From: Pseudomonas sp. RC10
GTDB taxonomy: Bacteria; Pseudomonadota; Gammaproteobacteria; Pseudomonadales; Pseudomonadaceae
Length of the DNA stretch: 64,000 nt
Reading direction: 5' to 3'
Assembly: GCF_038397775.1 (NCBI RefSeq)
Contig: NZ_CP151650.1
Span: forward strand, 1,674,001 to 1,738,000
The position numbers and the translations under genes were made by a program. The notes beneath the pieces are model-generated. The model was not told where the DNA came from. It ran no database searches and was given only the letters and a program-made list of their open reading frames with translations. Below are positions 16,491 through 24,908 of this stretch, one piece after another (position 1 is the first letter of the stretch; the number at the start of each line of letters is the position of its first letter).

Positions 16491-17705
16491 TTAAGCCATG
16501 CGACCGATCGAGAGATGCACTGAAAAACAGGTCCCATTCTCTGCGCAAGACGTCACAGCCACGGTCCCCTGATGTCCTTGCGCGATTGCGCGAACGATGT
16601 AGAGGCCTAGCCCGACACCATGCTGCTCATTTTGATTTTGATGCCCTCGAATCATGGGTTCGAACATGTCTGCGAGCATTGCTGGCGGAATCGGGTCACC
16701 TTCATTGCTGACAGAGAAAACGAGTTCGCCTTCGTTGATTTCGCATTTGAGATGGACAGGCTTTCTCGGCGTTCCGTACAGGGTGGCGTTGGCCACCAGG
16801 TTGCCAAGCAGTTGATGAATACGGTCCGCGTCGAGACAGGCTGATCCCAACGGATGATCAGGGAGATGATGCTCCAGGTTCGGGAAGCTCAGCCGAAGCT
16901 CATCGACAATCGACGCCATAAGCTCGTCCAGGTCTACGTTAGCCATTTGGACGGCCAGTCCTTTGCCAACGCGGGCCTGAGTAAAGTCGAGTAGGTCTTC
17001 AACCAGGCGCTGTGCCCGCCGCGTGGCGTTCTGTACGCTTTGCAGTAACCGTTGTTTTTTTGCGGGATTTGCCTCGCCCATTTCCATCAAGCTGGTTCCC
17101 ATGAGGATGGCCGACAGCGGGTTACGCAAGTCATGACTCACGATGCCAACCATCTGTTCAGCCAAGAGCACCCGGTCCTCGGCGGCTGCACGGAGCTCAG
17201 ATTCCACCAGTTTGATCGCGTGTTCGGCTGTGCGCTCAGCTGCCAGCGCCGCGATACGCGCCAAGGCCCCGCCGACCGAGCTGCACGCATGTTGAAGATG
17301 GCGAACATCCTCTTGGGAGAATCCTTTTCCGACCCTGCCTACGCACAAGGCGCCGTGTACAGCAGTCCTTGATCCCAAAGGCAGGGCTAACACAAACCTG
17401 TCGCTGTCATTGCAGTACGCGACCGTTGGTGAGCCTTTGGCCATGGCGTCTCTCAGCGCAGTCCCGTGGCTCGACAGACAAGACTCATCTTCAATCTTCG
17501 CGGCGGTGCAGACTTTCCGATCCTGGGACCACAGCGACAAACCGTCTGGCTCGGGGAGTAACGTCGTGCAGGTGTCGTAATCGCAAATCCAGTGCAGCCG
17601 CGCCGCGACCAGCTTGGTCAGTTCCGGCACGGTCTGTAAGCTCACGCACTCGGATATGAATTCCAGCAGCAAGCTTTGACGTGTGAGGGCTTCCCTGATC
17701 TCCAT
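16491..17705 (-). CDS. GAF-domain sensor histidine kinase
   Basis: A 404-residue soluble kinase starting at the ATG one base after the stop of the upstream gene, so the two are translationally coupled. An N-terminal GAF domain (about residues 15-150) contains several Cys (WICDYDTC, TAYCND-like region). Then follow a helical linker, the H-box IVSHDLRNPLSAI near residue 207, an N-box NLVANATLYG, a G1 box VSNEGDPIP, an F-box DMFEPM and a G2 box GVGLGLYIVRAIA. No membrane segment is seen. No response regulator is adjacent. The AhpD-like redox protein made from the same transcript suggests an oxidative or thiol signal, which is inference. Confidence 0.93.
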   Translation of the reverse strand: MEIREALTRQSLLLEFISECVSLQTVPELTKLVAARLHWICDYDTCTTLLPEPDGLSLWSQDRKVCTAAKIEDESCLSSHGTALRDAMAKGSPTVAYCNDSDRFVLALPLGSRTAVHGALCVGRVGKGFSQEDVRHLQHACSSVGGALARIAALAAERTAEHAIKLVESELRAAAEDRVLLAEQMVGIVSHDLRNPLSAILMGTSLMEMGEANPAKKQRLLQSVQNATRRAQRLVEDLLDFTQARVGKGLAVQMANVDLDELMASIVDELRLSFPNLEHHLPDHPLGSACLDADRIHQLLGNLVANATLYGTPRKPVHLKCEINEGELVFSVSNEGDPIPPAMLADMFEPMIRGHQNQNEQHGVGLGLYIVRAIAQGHQGTVAVTSCAENGTCFSVHLSIGRMA

Positions 17706-17706
17706 A

Positions 17707-18255
17707 TCAGATTTGGAAAAACATGTCGTCGGGTGCCACACCGGTGGCGTCCGCAACGATGTTCAAATACACGGCCAAGCCGATGACTGAAATCAATTCC
17801 ATGATGTCTTCGTCGTTCAGGCCATGACTGTGCAGGGATGAATAATCCTCCTGTGTCATGCCTTGTGGGTTGCGTGCACACTTCACCGCAAAAAGGATGA
17901 TGTCCCGCACCTTTTCCGGCGTAAGGTCCTCGATATTTTCGACCAAGGCCTGAAGGGTGGCGGTGTCGATTCCAAGGCTTCTGCAACACGCCAGATGCGC
18001 AGCTTCGCAGTACATGCACTTGCGGTCATGTGATACCGCCGCGACAAGCATCTCTTTGAGCGCACGTGGCAGGTTTCCGCTTAGCATCGCGCCTTGCAGT
18101 AAGCCCCATGTTCCCTTCGCCGCCGCCAGCGAGTGCCCGTGCATCTTCATGAAGTTGGGCGTCATTGGAAAGCCCATGCCACGCTGGAACTCTCCGAAAA
18201 CTTTCTCGGATTCCGCTGAAAACTCGTGCGGTATTTTTAATGTCGAGAATGGCAT
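17707..18255 (-). CDS. Carboxymuconolactone decarboxylase family, AhpD-like peroxidase-related protein
   Basis: A 182-residue helical protein of the CMD/AhpD family. The redox motif is present as DRKCMYCEAAHLACC near residue 80: a CxxC followed by His at the proper distance, as in AhpD-type alkylhydroperoxidases. Start chosen at the ATG giving MPFSTLKIPHEF; the longer frame is not family-like. It would reduce peroxides or act as a thiol relay in the cytoplasm. The next gene, a GAF histidine kinase, begins one base after its stop, so the pair is one translational unit. Confidence 0.92.
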   Translation of the reverse strand: MPFSTLKIPHEFSAESEKVFGEFQRGMGFPMTPNFMKMHGHSLAAAKGTWGLLQGAMLSGNLPRALKEMLVAAVSHDRKCMYCEAAHLACCRSLGIDTATLQALVENIEDLTPEKVRDIILFAVKCARNPQGMTQEDYSSLHSHGLNDEDIMELISVIGLAVYLNIVADATGVAPDDMFFQI

Positions 18256-18603
18256 GAATAACCTTGCTGCTATTGGAGGCTTAGCTACTGCCACCACGGC
18301 ATTGCTGCACCAGGCTTGAGCGATGCGTCACAGGCTATCCCAGTGGTTATTAAATGGCGAGTGGATACGTAATGGCGGTCGTATCGGACGAGCGCATTGC
18401 TTCTGCGCATAAGGAGGCTTTGCCCGGTTCCGGCAGCAGAGAAACAGGGCATCACAAACGTGGAATGGCGCAAAGCCTGACCTGTTTAGATAGACCCGGT
18501 TTCAGACCACCAGAAAATTTGCCCTGATGGAAAAGCTGGCTGGAGCTGAAGGGCTGATGGTCGATTGAGAAATGGCACATCAGCCTTGAGGGCATTCACA
18601 GGG
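18256..18603. other. Intergenic stretch without a confident gene
   Basis: A rightward frame from ATG 18372 of about 50 codons is open, but it has no ribosome binding site and no family resemblance. The rest shows only short repeats of Gly/Pro-type codons. It should carry the promoter for the leftward AhpD-like/kinase pair at its left edge. Confidence 0.35.
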
Positions 18604-18903
18604 TCATGGAGCAGGATCGTTACTCGTGCGCGCGGGGTGTGGCGGATCAATCTGGGGGGCGGACACGTCAGGTGAGTCGGGGTCGAAGCCCAGATCCTGT
18701 GCGCCTGTCGCACCACCGTTCCCACGATGAGTCTGGGCATCCTGATCTGAGCCGGGATTTCCCGGTGGGGGATTCCAGTCCGCTGGCCGTTCCTGCGAAC
18801 CCTGCTTCGGCTCCAGGCCTGAGTCATGACCTTCCCCGGTATCAGGCGCTTTTTCATCTGGGCCGGGATACGCAGCGGCTGGCCCGTTGTTATCAACTGA
18901 CAT
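18604..18903 (-). CDS. Small disordered Pro/Gly-rich hypothetical protein
   Basis: A 99-residue protein with a good ribosome binding site (GGAGAA before ATG). It is dominated by Pro, Gly, Asp, Asn and Gln (for example PADWNPPPGNPGSDQDAQ) with no hydrophobic core, so it is predicted to be intrinsically disordered and highly soluble. Comparable hydrophilic proteins occur in Pseudomonas desiccation and stress loci, and its place at the edge of such a locus fits. No enzymatic role is suggested. It is divergent from the gene at 19131. Confidence 0.65.
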   Translation of the reverse strand: MSVDNNGPAAAYPGPDEKAPDTGEGHDSGLEPKQGSQERPADWNPPPGNPGSDQDAQTHRGNGGATGAQDLGFDPDSPDVSAPQIDPPHPARTSNDPAP

Positions 18904-19130
18904 GGCAATTCTCCGTTCTAAACGCAGTTCATCCGCGTATAGCGTTCAGAGGGGGAGTGCGTGGCAGAAGTGCTCTGGTAGCGACGAGCGGGGCTCGATG
19001 GGTGTTCGAGGATGATTTGCGGCGCGTTGGAACGGAAAAAAATCCGATGAACTTTCTTGGAAAAATCGACTTTCTTATGGGTATAGGCGCGAACGCGCGT
19101 CCTCGATATTTCGACTCGGAGGGATCAGCG

Positions 19131-19508
19131 ATGCCACGTGGAAGCAAAGATAAGTACACCGAAGAGCAGAAACGAAAAGCGAAACGTATTGAAGAAAGCT
19201 ACGAGGCTAAGGGCACGCCCAAAGGCGAAGCGGAGGCCCGTGCCTGGGCGACCGTGAACAAGCAGTCTGGTGGAGGCGATAAAGCAGGGGGCTCAGGTAA
19301 GAAGACATCTGCTTCTGCCAAGGCCCAAGCCAAGTCTGATTCGAGTAAGAGGGCTGCGCAAACTCGGAGCGGCCATGGTCGAGAATCCGAGTCATCGCTG
19401 GAAAGTCAGAGTAAAGCGAGCCTCATGACAGAGGCGCGATCTCGCAATGTGTCTGGGCGCTCGAAAATGACCAAAGCCGAGTTAATCCAGGCGCTCCGGA
19501 AAAAATGA
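19131..19508 (+). CDS. Plasmid-stabilisation-like basic protein with a Rho N-terminal-like tail
   Basis: A 125-residue, very basic protein starting at the ATG preceded by CGGAGGGATC. The N-terminal part (MPRGSKDKYTEEQKRKA, then EARAWATVNKQSGG) matches a family annotated in Pseudomonas as plasmid stabilization protein. The middle is a Lys/Ser/Ala-rich disordered linker. The C-terminal SGRSKMTKAELIQALRKK resembles the short helical Rho N-terminal/SAP-like motif that contacts nucleic acid. It probably binds DNA under stress. The annotation name is historical; nothing plasmid-like is seen nearby. Confidence 0.82.
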   Translation: MPRGSKDKYTEEQKRKAKRIEESYEAKGTPKGEAEARAWATVNKQSGGGDKAGGSGKKTSASAKAQAKSDSSKRAAQTRSGHGRESESSLESQSKASLMTEARSRNVSGRSKMTKAELIQALRKK

Positions 19509-19582
19509 CGCTCTGGTCGGCGCAAGCGTAAGGAAGACAAGGCCTGATGTTCATGCTGAACCTGATTCAAGTCAGTAGGGCT

Positions 19583-19609
19583 GTCCGCTGAGATTGATCC
19601 TCAGCGGAC
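19583..19609. terminator. Hairpin between convergent genes
   Basis: A perfect 10-bp inverted repeat (GTCCGCTGAG / CTCAGCGGAC) with a 7-base loop sits midway between the convergent genes ending at 19508 and 19621. It lacks a clear T-run on either side, so it may be a bidirectional terminator or an mRNA 3-prime stabiliser. Confidence 0.55.
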
Positions 19610-19620
19610 GCCATAGCGAA

Positions 19621-19842
19621 TCACCCTTTGCTGTGTTCTTTGGAGGTCGGAGGCTGCGCGACGCCTCGTGGACCCGCAATGCCCCATATCGCCAACCCAA
19701 TCACCGGTAGTACGACGATCACGACCGCCCAGCCCAGTTTTGTGCTCGACGATTTGGTCGTACGCCAGACGCTTGCGATTGCCCAGAGGTCAATCAGTAA
19801 CAGGATCACGCCCATGGCGACCCACAGTAATGATGGTTCCAT
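19621..19842 (-). CDS. PLDc_N-type small membrane protein
   Basis: A 73-residue protein with two predicted membrane helices (about residues 5-25 and 36-58) separated by a basic loop WRTTKSSSTKLGW. The pattern LLLIDLWAIASVWRTTK, then GWAVVIVVLPVIGLAIW, GPRG is that of the phospholipase D N-terminal membrane module found as a stand-alone protein in many bacteria. It carries no catalytic domain. Start chosen at the ATG 20 codons into the open frame. It ends the leftward pair with the zinc dehydrogenase upstream. Confidence 0.82.
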   Translation of the reverse strand: MEPSLLWVAMGVILLLIDLWAIASVWRTTKSSSTKLGWAVVIVVLPVIGLAIWGIAGPRGVAQPPTSKEHSKG

Positions 19843-19861
19843 ATCAGACCTCCGATGCCGA

Positions 19862-21094
19862 TCAGACGGCGGGAACAGTTGTTGATGGAGCAGCGGTTTC
19901 AAGTTCCGGCACCACGATGTCGTTTCCGCCAGGCGTCAGAATGACCTTGCGGCAGTCTTCCTGCTTCTTGTCGAAAATCTTGTAGCCTTCAGCGGCCTGC
20001 TCCAATGACATGCGGTGAGTGATGATCGCCTCAGGCGCGATGTGTCCCAGTTCGATATGCTCAAGCAGCTCTGGCAGAAAACGCTGAACATGGGTCTGCC
20101 CCATCTTGAATGTCAGCCCCTTATCGAACGCATCCCCAAACAGGAACCCGTGAATGAAGCCGGAGTAGACGCCCGGCACGCTGACGGTGCCTCCGCGCCT
20201 GACTGCCGCGATACATTGGCGTAGCGCCTTGCCGCTGCTGCCTTCGAGTTTCAGGGTGGCAAGTATGGTTTCAGTGGTGCTGCCTTTGGCTTCAAAGCCG
20301 ACGGCGTCGACCACGCCATCGACTCCGCGCATGCCTGGGGTTTGCCGGATGATGGTGTCAGCCGGGTCGTCGTCTTCATCGAAATTGACCGGGATCACGT
20401 TGTAAGTCTGCTGCGCGTAAGCAAGCCGGTAGGGGTGGTGGTCGACCATGAAGATGCGCTCGGCGCCGAGCATGCGGGCAACCGCTGCGCAAAGGAGCCC
20501 GACCGGGCCAGCGCCATAGATGGCGATGCTGGAGCCTTGGCCGATGCCGGTGTTGGTGACCGCCTGATACGCAGTGGGCAGGATGTCCGAGAGGAACAGA
20601 ACCTTCTCATCCGCCAATGTGCCCGGAACCTTGAACGGCCCGGTGTTGGCTTTCGGCACGCGTACGTACTCCGCCTGGCCACCGGGAATTCCTCCATACA
20701 TATGGCTGAAGCCAAACAGCGCCGCGCCCGGTGGGATCGCTTTCTTGTTCATGATCGCACCACGACCGGTATTAGTCGTTTCACAGGCCGCGAACAGATC
20801 CAGCTGGCAGAAGAAGCAGTCTCCGCAGGCAATAACAAACGGGATTACAACGCGATCCCCCGGTTGGACGGCAGTCACGCCTGAGCCTGTCTCTTCGACG
20901 ATGCCCATGAATTCATGGCCGAAGATATCGCCGTGCTCCACGGTCGGTATCTTGCCGCGATACAGGTGCAGGTCGGAACCGCAGATCGCCGTGGCGGTGA
21001 CTCGCAGGATGATGTCATCTGGCGCCTCGATGATCGGGTCGGGGACAGTGTCTACCTTGACGTCATGGGCACCGTGATAGGTGAGCGCTCGCAT
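19862..21094 (-). CDS. Zinc-dependent alcohol dehydrogenase, formaldehyde-dehydrogenase-like
   Basis: A 410-residue medium-chain dehydrogenase. Catalytic zinc ligands are visible in [12 protein letters not shown] (Cys) and [10 protein letters not shown] (His-Glu); the structural zinc loop is [15 protein letters not shown]. The Rossmann motif is [15 protein letters not shown] near residue 185. The extra length and [15 protein letters not shown] place it near glutathione-independent formaldehyde dehydrogenases, which oxidise aldehydes or alcohols with NAD. The C-terminal 20 residues are a non-conserved tail. It is part of the stress cluster and may detoxify aldehydes. It overlaps no other gene and begins with a standard ATG. 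Confidence 0.94.
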   Translation of the reverse strand: MRALTYHGAHDVKVDTVPDPIIEAPDDIILRVTATAICGSDLHLYRGKIPTVEHGDIFGHEFMGIVEETGSGVTAVQPGDRVVIPFVIACGDCFFCQLDLFAACETTNTGRGAIMNKKAIPPGAALFGFSHMYGGIPGGQAEYVRVPKANTGPFKVPGTLADEKVLFLSDILPTAYQAVTNTGIGQGSSIAIYGAGPVGLLCAAVARMLGAERIFMVDHHPYRLAYAQQTYNVIPVNFDEDDDPADTIIRQTPGMRGVDGVVDAVGFEAKGSTTETILATLKLEGSSGKALRQCIAAVRRGGTVSVPGVYSGFIHGFLFGDAFDKGLTFKMGQTHVQRFLPELLEHIELGHIAPEAIITHRMSLEQAAEGYKIFDKKQEDCRKVILTPGGNDIVVPELETAAPSTTVPAV

Positions 21095-21248
21095 TGTGTT
21101 TTCTCCGCTGTTTATTGTGGCCTCTAAAGAGCGGAGCTATAGCGCGTCGGTTAAGTTCACGCTTTCGGATAACCGAGACCTTGTGAGAAAAATCAGCTGG
21201 CTATGAAACCCTTCGTTCAAGACTGTTCGTCGGTTCAAATGAATATAA

Positions 21249-21428
21249 CGAGAACAGCTCAGCCGAAGGTCGGTCAAGGATTTGGTGGGCCTCATAGGAC
21301 GAGCACGCAAGGTTCTTGAGGCCGGCAAAGACCGATCCGAGTTTGAGTCCAGGCTCAACGAATTCGAAGTCATTGGCCCCACGACGGTTGAGATCTTTAT
21401 GCGTGACGCGCGACAGGTACTGTTCTGA
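21249..21428 (+). pseudogene. Remnant of a HhH-type DNA repair endonuclease (C-terminal 59 residues)
   Basis: Immediately before the DUF72 gene a frame without a start codon encodes QLSRRSVKDLVGLIGRA, a helical spacer, then FEVIGPTTVEIFMRDARQ and a TGA stop. The IGPTTVEIF segment is a helix-hairpin-helix turn as in endonuclease III-like repair proteins. In-frame stops directly upstream (TAA at 21246-21248) and loss of similarity before that show that the front of the gene has been deleted or scrambled. It probably once formed an operon with the DUF72 gene, whose start overlaps this stop codon. The family assignment rests on this short motif. Confidence 0.6.
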
Positions 21429-22165
21429 AAACCGCAGACATTTACGTAGGGTGCGCTGGCTGGAAGCTCGCACGGGAATTCGCCCCTGAGTTTGAAGGCG
21501 AAGGTACGCATCTGGAACGTTATGCATTACGGTTGGGCGCGGCAGAGATCAACAGCTCCTTCTACCGCCCACACAGGCCTGCAACCTACGCGAAGTGGGC
21601 AGCATCCGTAGGCAGCGATTTCCGCTTCTCAGTGAAAATCCCTAAGTCGATCAGCCATGAGAGCCGGCTCGTGGACTGCTCGGAGCTGCTTGATAAATTC
21701 TTGTTGGAGATCGCTGCACTGGGTAGCGCGCTCGGCTGCCTGCTGATCCAGCTCCCACCTTCACTCTCATTCGACGCCCGAGTCGCAGGCCGCTTCTTCG
21801 AATCGCTGAGAGCTCGCTTTTCCGGGTATGTCGTGATCGAGCCGCGTCATGAGTCCTGGGTGAACGCCCATCAGTTACTGGTCGAGCAACACATAGGACA
21901 GGTGGCGGCTGATCCTGCCAGGTTGAGTAATGGTGCGCAGCCTGGTGGCTGGCCGGGAGTTCGCTATTGGCGCCTGCACGGGGCACCTAGAATTTACTAC
22001 AGCGCTTATGAGACGGCTTGGCTTGAACATCTTGCGAAGAGGATTGAGGCAATGGCGGAGGACGTGCCGACCTGGTGTATTTTCGACAATACTGCTCGCG
22101 ATGCCGCACTTGGCAACGCGCTGCTCATGCAGCGGTTGCTGAAGATCGGTGGCCGCAATGAGTAA
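21425..22165 (+). CDS. DUF72 domain protein, with no ATG, GTG or TTG at the family start
   Basis: A TIM-barrel-like DUF72 protein of about 246 residues. The family N-terminus (ADIYVGCAGW) lies upstream of the first conventional start, a TTG at 21533. In that upstream part the only plausible initiator after the closing TGA (21404-21406) is CTG at 21425, which overlaps the TGA of the endonuclease remnant as CTGA; an ATT codon is also there. The core motifs SSFYRP, FRFSVKIPKSISH and PRHESW are intact. Either CTG is used, or the original ATG has mutated and the gene is dying. DUF72 function is unknown; it often sits with DNA repair and stress genes. Confidence 0.8.
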   Translation: MKTADIYVGCAGWKLAREFAPEFEGEGTHLERYALRLGAAEINSSFYRPHRPATYAKWAASVGSDFRFSVKIPKSISHESRLVDCSELLDKFLLEIAALGSALGCLLIQLPPSLSFDARVAGRFFESLRARFSGYVVIEPRHESWVNAHQLLVEQHIGQVAADPARLSNGAQPGGWPGVRYWRLHGAPRIYYSAYETAWLEHLAKRIEAMAEDVPTWCIFDNTARDAALGNALLMQRLLKIGGRNE

Positions 22166-22346
22166 GAACCGCAAAGGTTGTCGCGAGCATCCACCATGAT
22201 GGTTGAGCCTCAGGTGCCGAGGTAGCGCATCGACGCTCCTCCCTTGGTGACCTGACTAACCAAGTCGATCCAACAAGGGAACATGGCAAAATCACTTTTC
22301 TACGTTGAGTAAATGCGCCGTGCTTGAGAGGGCGGCGCATCGGGTC

Positions 22347-22862
22347 TCAGTTCGCGGCATCACCACCATGAGCTTTTGCCAAGGCCTTGGCATGCTCCAG
22401 ATGGGCTTTCAACTTTGGTAGGGTTTCAGTAGCGAAGGCTTTCAGATCTGCATCCTTGCCGTTGGAAGATTCCTCTTCGAACAGGGCAATCGTCGCTTCG
22501 TGGGCCTTGACCTGGTTATTGGCATAAGCCTGATCGAACGACTTGGCGCTACGCAGTTCCAGGATCATCGCCTTTGCTTTGTCGACCAGCTCGGCACTGT
22601 CAGAGACCTCAAGGTTTTTCTTGTCAGCAATGGACTTGAGCTTGGCGTTCGCGGCGGTATGGTCTTTGACCATCATGTCCGCAAAGCTTTTTACATCCGC
22701 AGCGCTTCCTTTCTCCTGTGCCAGCTTGCCAGCCTCCACCTCGGCTACGCCTTTGGCGGAAGCGTCTTCCACAAAATCATCGTTGTCCTGCGCTGCGAAG
22801 GCGCCTTGCGTGCCCAATCCGATCAGCAGAGTCAGTGCGCAAGTATTCAGTATGTTCGCCAT
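22347..22862 (-). CDS. DUF4142 periplasmic protein
   Basis: A 171-residue protein with a signal peptide (MANILNTCALTLLIGLG, cleavage after AFA), starting at the ATG after GAGGA. The mature part is a ferritin-like four-helix DUF4142 domain: VAEVEAGKLAQEKGSA, VKSFADMMVKDHTAANAKL and a C-terminal LKAHLEHAKALA. Members are secreted or outer-membrane-associated proteins of bacterial stress loci, with no established enzyme activity. No metal ligands are obvious apart from His residues. It lies alone on the minus strand within the stress locus. Confidence 0.88.
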   Translation of the reverse strand: MANILNTCALTLLIGLGTQGAFAAQDNDDFVEDASAKGVAEVEAGKLAQEKGSAADVKSFADMMVKDHTAANAKLKSIADKKNLEVSDSAELVDKAKAMILELRSAKSFDQAYANNQVKAHEATIALFEEESSNGKDADLKAFATETLPKLKAHLEHAKALAKAHGGDAAN

Positions 22863-23100
22863 TTTTATTTTCCTCACCATTCCATGATGGGCATGAGCGC
22901 CCATGCGCTTGTGAGTGATGGCCATCACGAACGTTCACCCTATTTCCTCAATGGTAGGTTTATAGGGCACTTTTAACCACTGGTCGGTAACACCTTTAGT
23001 TTCCAGAACGTCCGTCGTTTGTGTCGGGTCGATTAATTAACAGGGCGCAGGACTCATCGCGGCTCTTTTTCACAACGACATTCAGTAAGAGGACTTAGTC

Positions 23101-23375
23101 ATGGCTGTAACCATTGTGGATGATCTGTTTATTCATGAACTTTCCGACGTCTATGGCGCGGAAATGCAGATCACCAGGCTACGGCGATCGACATGGCAGA
23201 GCAACCCTGAATGACTGAGGCGGCGAGCCTTTTAGCCGAGACGCTGGCGGAAGAAAAAGCAGCTTTCGAAACGCTTTCGGCCATTGTTGAGAAGGGCCGG
23301 AATCAAGCCGCCAACCTGACAAAAATGATCTTAATTACAGTCCCACCCGCAACTAAGCACTTTGCAACTTACTGA
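23101..23375 (+). pseudogene. YciE/DUF892 ferritin-like protein, internally deleted remnant
   Basis: A good ribosome binding site and ATG open a frame encoding MAVTIVDDLFIHELSDVYGA, the standard start of YciE/DUF892 proteins, but it stops after 37 codons. From 23214, in another frame, the typical C-terminal helix resumes (LLAETLAEEKAAFETLSAIV). About a hundred central residues containing the helical bundle are missing, so a deletion removed the middle of the gene and shifted the frame. DUF892 genes commonly neighbour manganese catalases, as here. The encoded product would not fold. Confidence 0.82.
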
Positions 23376-23620
23376 ACTATCCAATCAGATTGACAGTGAT
23401 TAAGTAAATAGCGGTCTGTTTGGATGGATGTCGATAGTGAGGTGCAGAGTCTACCGCCGCTGGTCGATAGAGACTGTTATTTTCGATGGATTGCTAATTG
23501 GGATGCGAGTCCTCGTTATGCGTTGTAAGCGTTGCCCGATGTAGATTTACAAAAAAAACCGTGAGCGATTTTGAATCGAAAGATCTTTTTCGCTAAAAAG
23601 CTATGGATGGGAGAAATATC

Positions 23621-24523
23621 ATGTTCTTACATAACAAGCGACTTCAATATACGGTACGTGTTGCTGAACCTAACCCTGGTTTGGCCAACCTGCTGCTGGA
23701 GCAATTTGGCGGCGCTCAGGGCGAATTGGCCGCTGCGGCGCGATATTTCACACAGGCGTTAGCGGAAGAAGATCCAGGCCGTAAGGATCTGTTGCTGGAC
23801 ATCGCCACTGAAGAGCTCAGTCACCTTGAAATCATCGGCTCCATTATTGTGATGCTGAACAAGGGCGGCAAAGGCAAGCTGGCCGAGGGCGTCCAGGCTG
23901 AGGGTGAGCTCTATCGGGATATCAATGGTGCTGGCAACGACTCGCACATCACCAGCTTGCTGTACGGTGGAGGCGCGCCGCTGGTGAACTCCGCAGGGGT
24001 GCCCTGGACAGCGGCGTACATCGATACCATCGGTGAACCCACCGCAGACTTTCGCTCCAACATCGCAGCCGAGGCGCGGGCGAAGATCGTCTATGAACGA
24101 TTGATCAACGTCACCACCGATCCGGGCATCAAAGAAGCGCTGGGCTTTTTGATGACGCGGGAAATCGCCCACCAGCTGTCGTTTGAAAAAGCGCTGCATT
24201 CGATTCAGCCGAACTTTCCGCAGGGCAAGCTCCCCGGCATGCCTGAATTCAGCCGCACCTACTTCAGCATGTCCAACGGCGAGCCGAATGTGCGCGGGCC
24301 CTGGAACAGCGATGCAGAATTCGAGTATGTCGAGAACCCCCATCCAGCGGTCGATGGTGGGGATGGCACGGCGACGGTTGAGCTCAGTGAAGATGATTCG
24401 GTGACCCTGACGATGCTCAAGGAGCGTACCAAGTCTGATCTGGCCTCTGACCCTGTAACAGGTGCGGATCTGGGTTCTGGCTTGGGTCAGGGATCTGAGA
24501 AAGATATCGATCCAGCGCTATAA
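23621..24523 (+). CDS. Manganese (non-heme) catalase
   Basis: A 300-residue dimanganese catalase that should convert hydrogen peroxide to water and oxygen in the cytoplasm. I use the ATG preceded by GGGAGA, giving MFLHNKRLQYTV. The ferritin-like four-helix core shows GAQGELAAAARYFTQAL, TEELSHLEIIGSII, EARAKIVYERLI and TREIAHQLSFEKAL, which supply the Glu and His ligands for both manganese ions. The C-terminal region is acidic and Gly/Asp-rich. It is the centre of the stress cluster and follows a broken YciE gene. A hairpin separates it from a small co-directional gene. Confidence 0.96.
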   Translation: MFLHNKRLQYTVRVAEPNPGLANLLLEQFGGAQGELAAAARYFTQALAEEDPGRKDLLLDIATEELSHLEIIGSIIVMLNKGGKGKLAEGVQAEGELYRDINGAGNDSHITSLLYGGGAPLVNSAGVPWTAAYIDTIGEPTADFRSNIAAEARAKIVYERLINVTTDPGIKEALGFLMTREIAHQLSFEKALHSIQPNFPQGKLPGMPEFSRTYFSMSNGEPNVRGPWNSDAEFEYVENPHPAVDGGDGTATVELSEDDSVTLTMLKERTKSDLASDPVTGADLGSGLGQGSEKDIDPAL

Positions 24524-24535
24524 GCACTGAAACGG

Positions 24536-24559
24536 CGGCAGCAGCAGTGGTTGCTGCCG
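24536..24559 (+). other. Hairpin between manganese catalase and the small downstream gene
   Basis: An 8-bp perfect stem (CGGCAGCA / TGCTGCCG) with an 8-base loop begins just after the catalase stop codon. There is no T-run, so complete termination is unlikely; it may tune read-through into the 58-residue gene or protect the catalase mRNA end. Confidence 0.45.
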
Positions 24560-24590
24560 GCCTCTTGACTGCTTCGATCAGGAAAAAATC

Positions 24591-24767
24591 ATGGCCATTG
24601 AATCTGGAAGTTCATCCATCAAAGATCAAAGTGTAGAAGCGCTCATATCCAGCGAACTGGGTCGCTGCGTTCGCAGTTTTGAATCTCAGGCAAACGCCAG
24701 TGTGCGTGGCCTGCACACCGCGCTATTTGTTCACCGCTTCAAACGAGGATTGCCTGGCCGGTCGTAG
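24591..24767 (+). CDS. 58-residue hypothetical protein downstream of manganese catalase
   Basis: A small gene with a good ribosome binding site (CAGGAAAAAATC before ATG) and a strong terminator 19 bases after its stop. The product is hydrophilic and partly basic (KDQSVEALISSELGRCVRS, then VHRFKRGLPGRS), with one Cys and no signal peptide. I recognise no family. Position and spacing suggest co-transcription with the catalase, so it could be a stress-induced accessory protein. The peptide composition and the flanking signals make it likely to be real. Confidence 0.62.
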   Translation: MAIESGSSSIKDQSVEALISSELGRCVRSFESQANASVRGLHTALFVHRFKRGLPGRS

Positions 24768-24785
24768 CCTGAGCCAAGCGTTTTT

Positions 24786-24811
24786 GCCCGTGTCATGCAC
24801 GGGCTTTTTTT
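24786..24811 (+). terminator. Rho-independent terminator
   Basis: A perfect 7-bp GC-rich stem (GCCCGTG / CACGGGC) with a 5-base loop is followed by seven T residues. It ends the manganese catalase transcript after the 58-residue gene. Confidence 0.88.
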
Positions 24812-24908
24812 GCTGAGCGAGCCTCGTTGTAAAACGCTGCAAGTCCGCCCACTCAGCTCAGTCGCCACACGAAGACGCGTTGGAAACGCGTGCTTGCGTG
24901 CCATCTCG

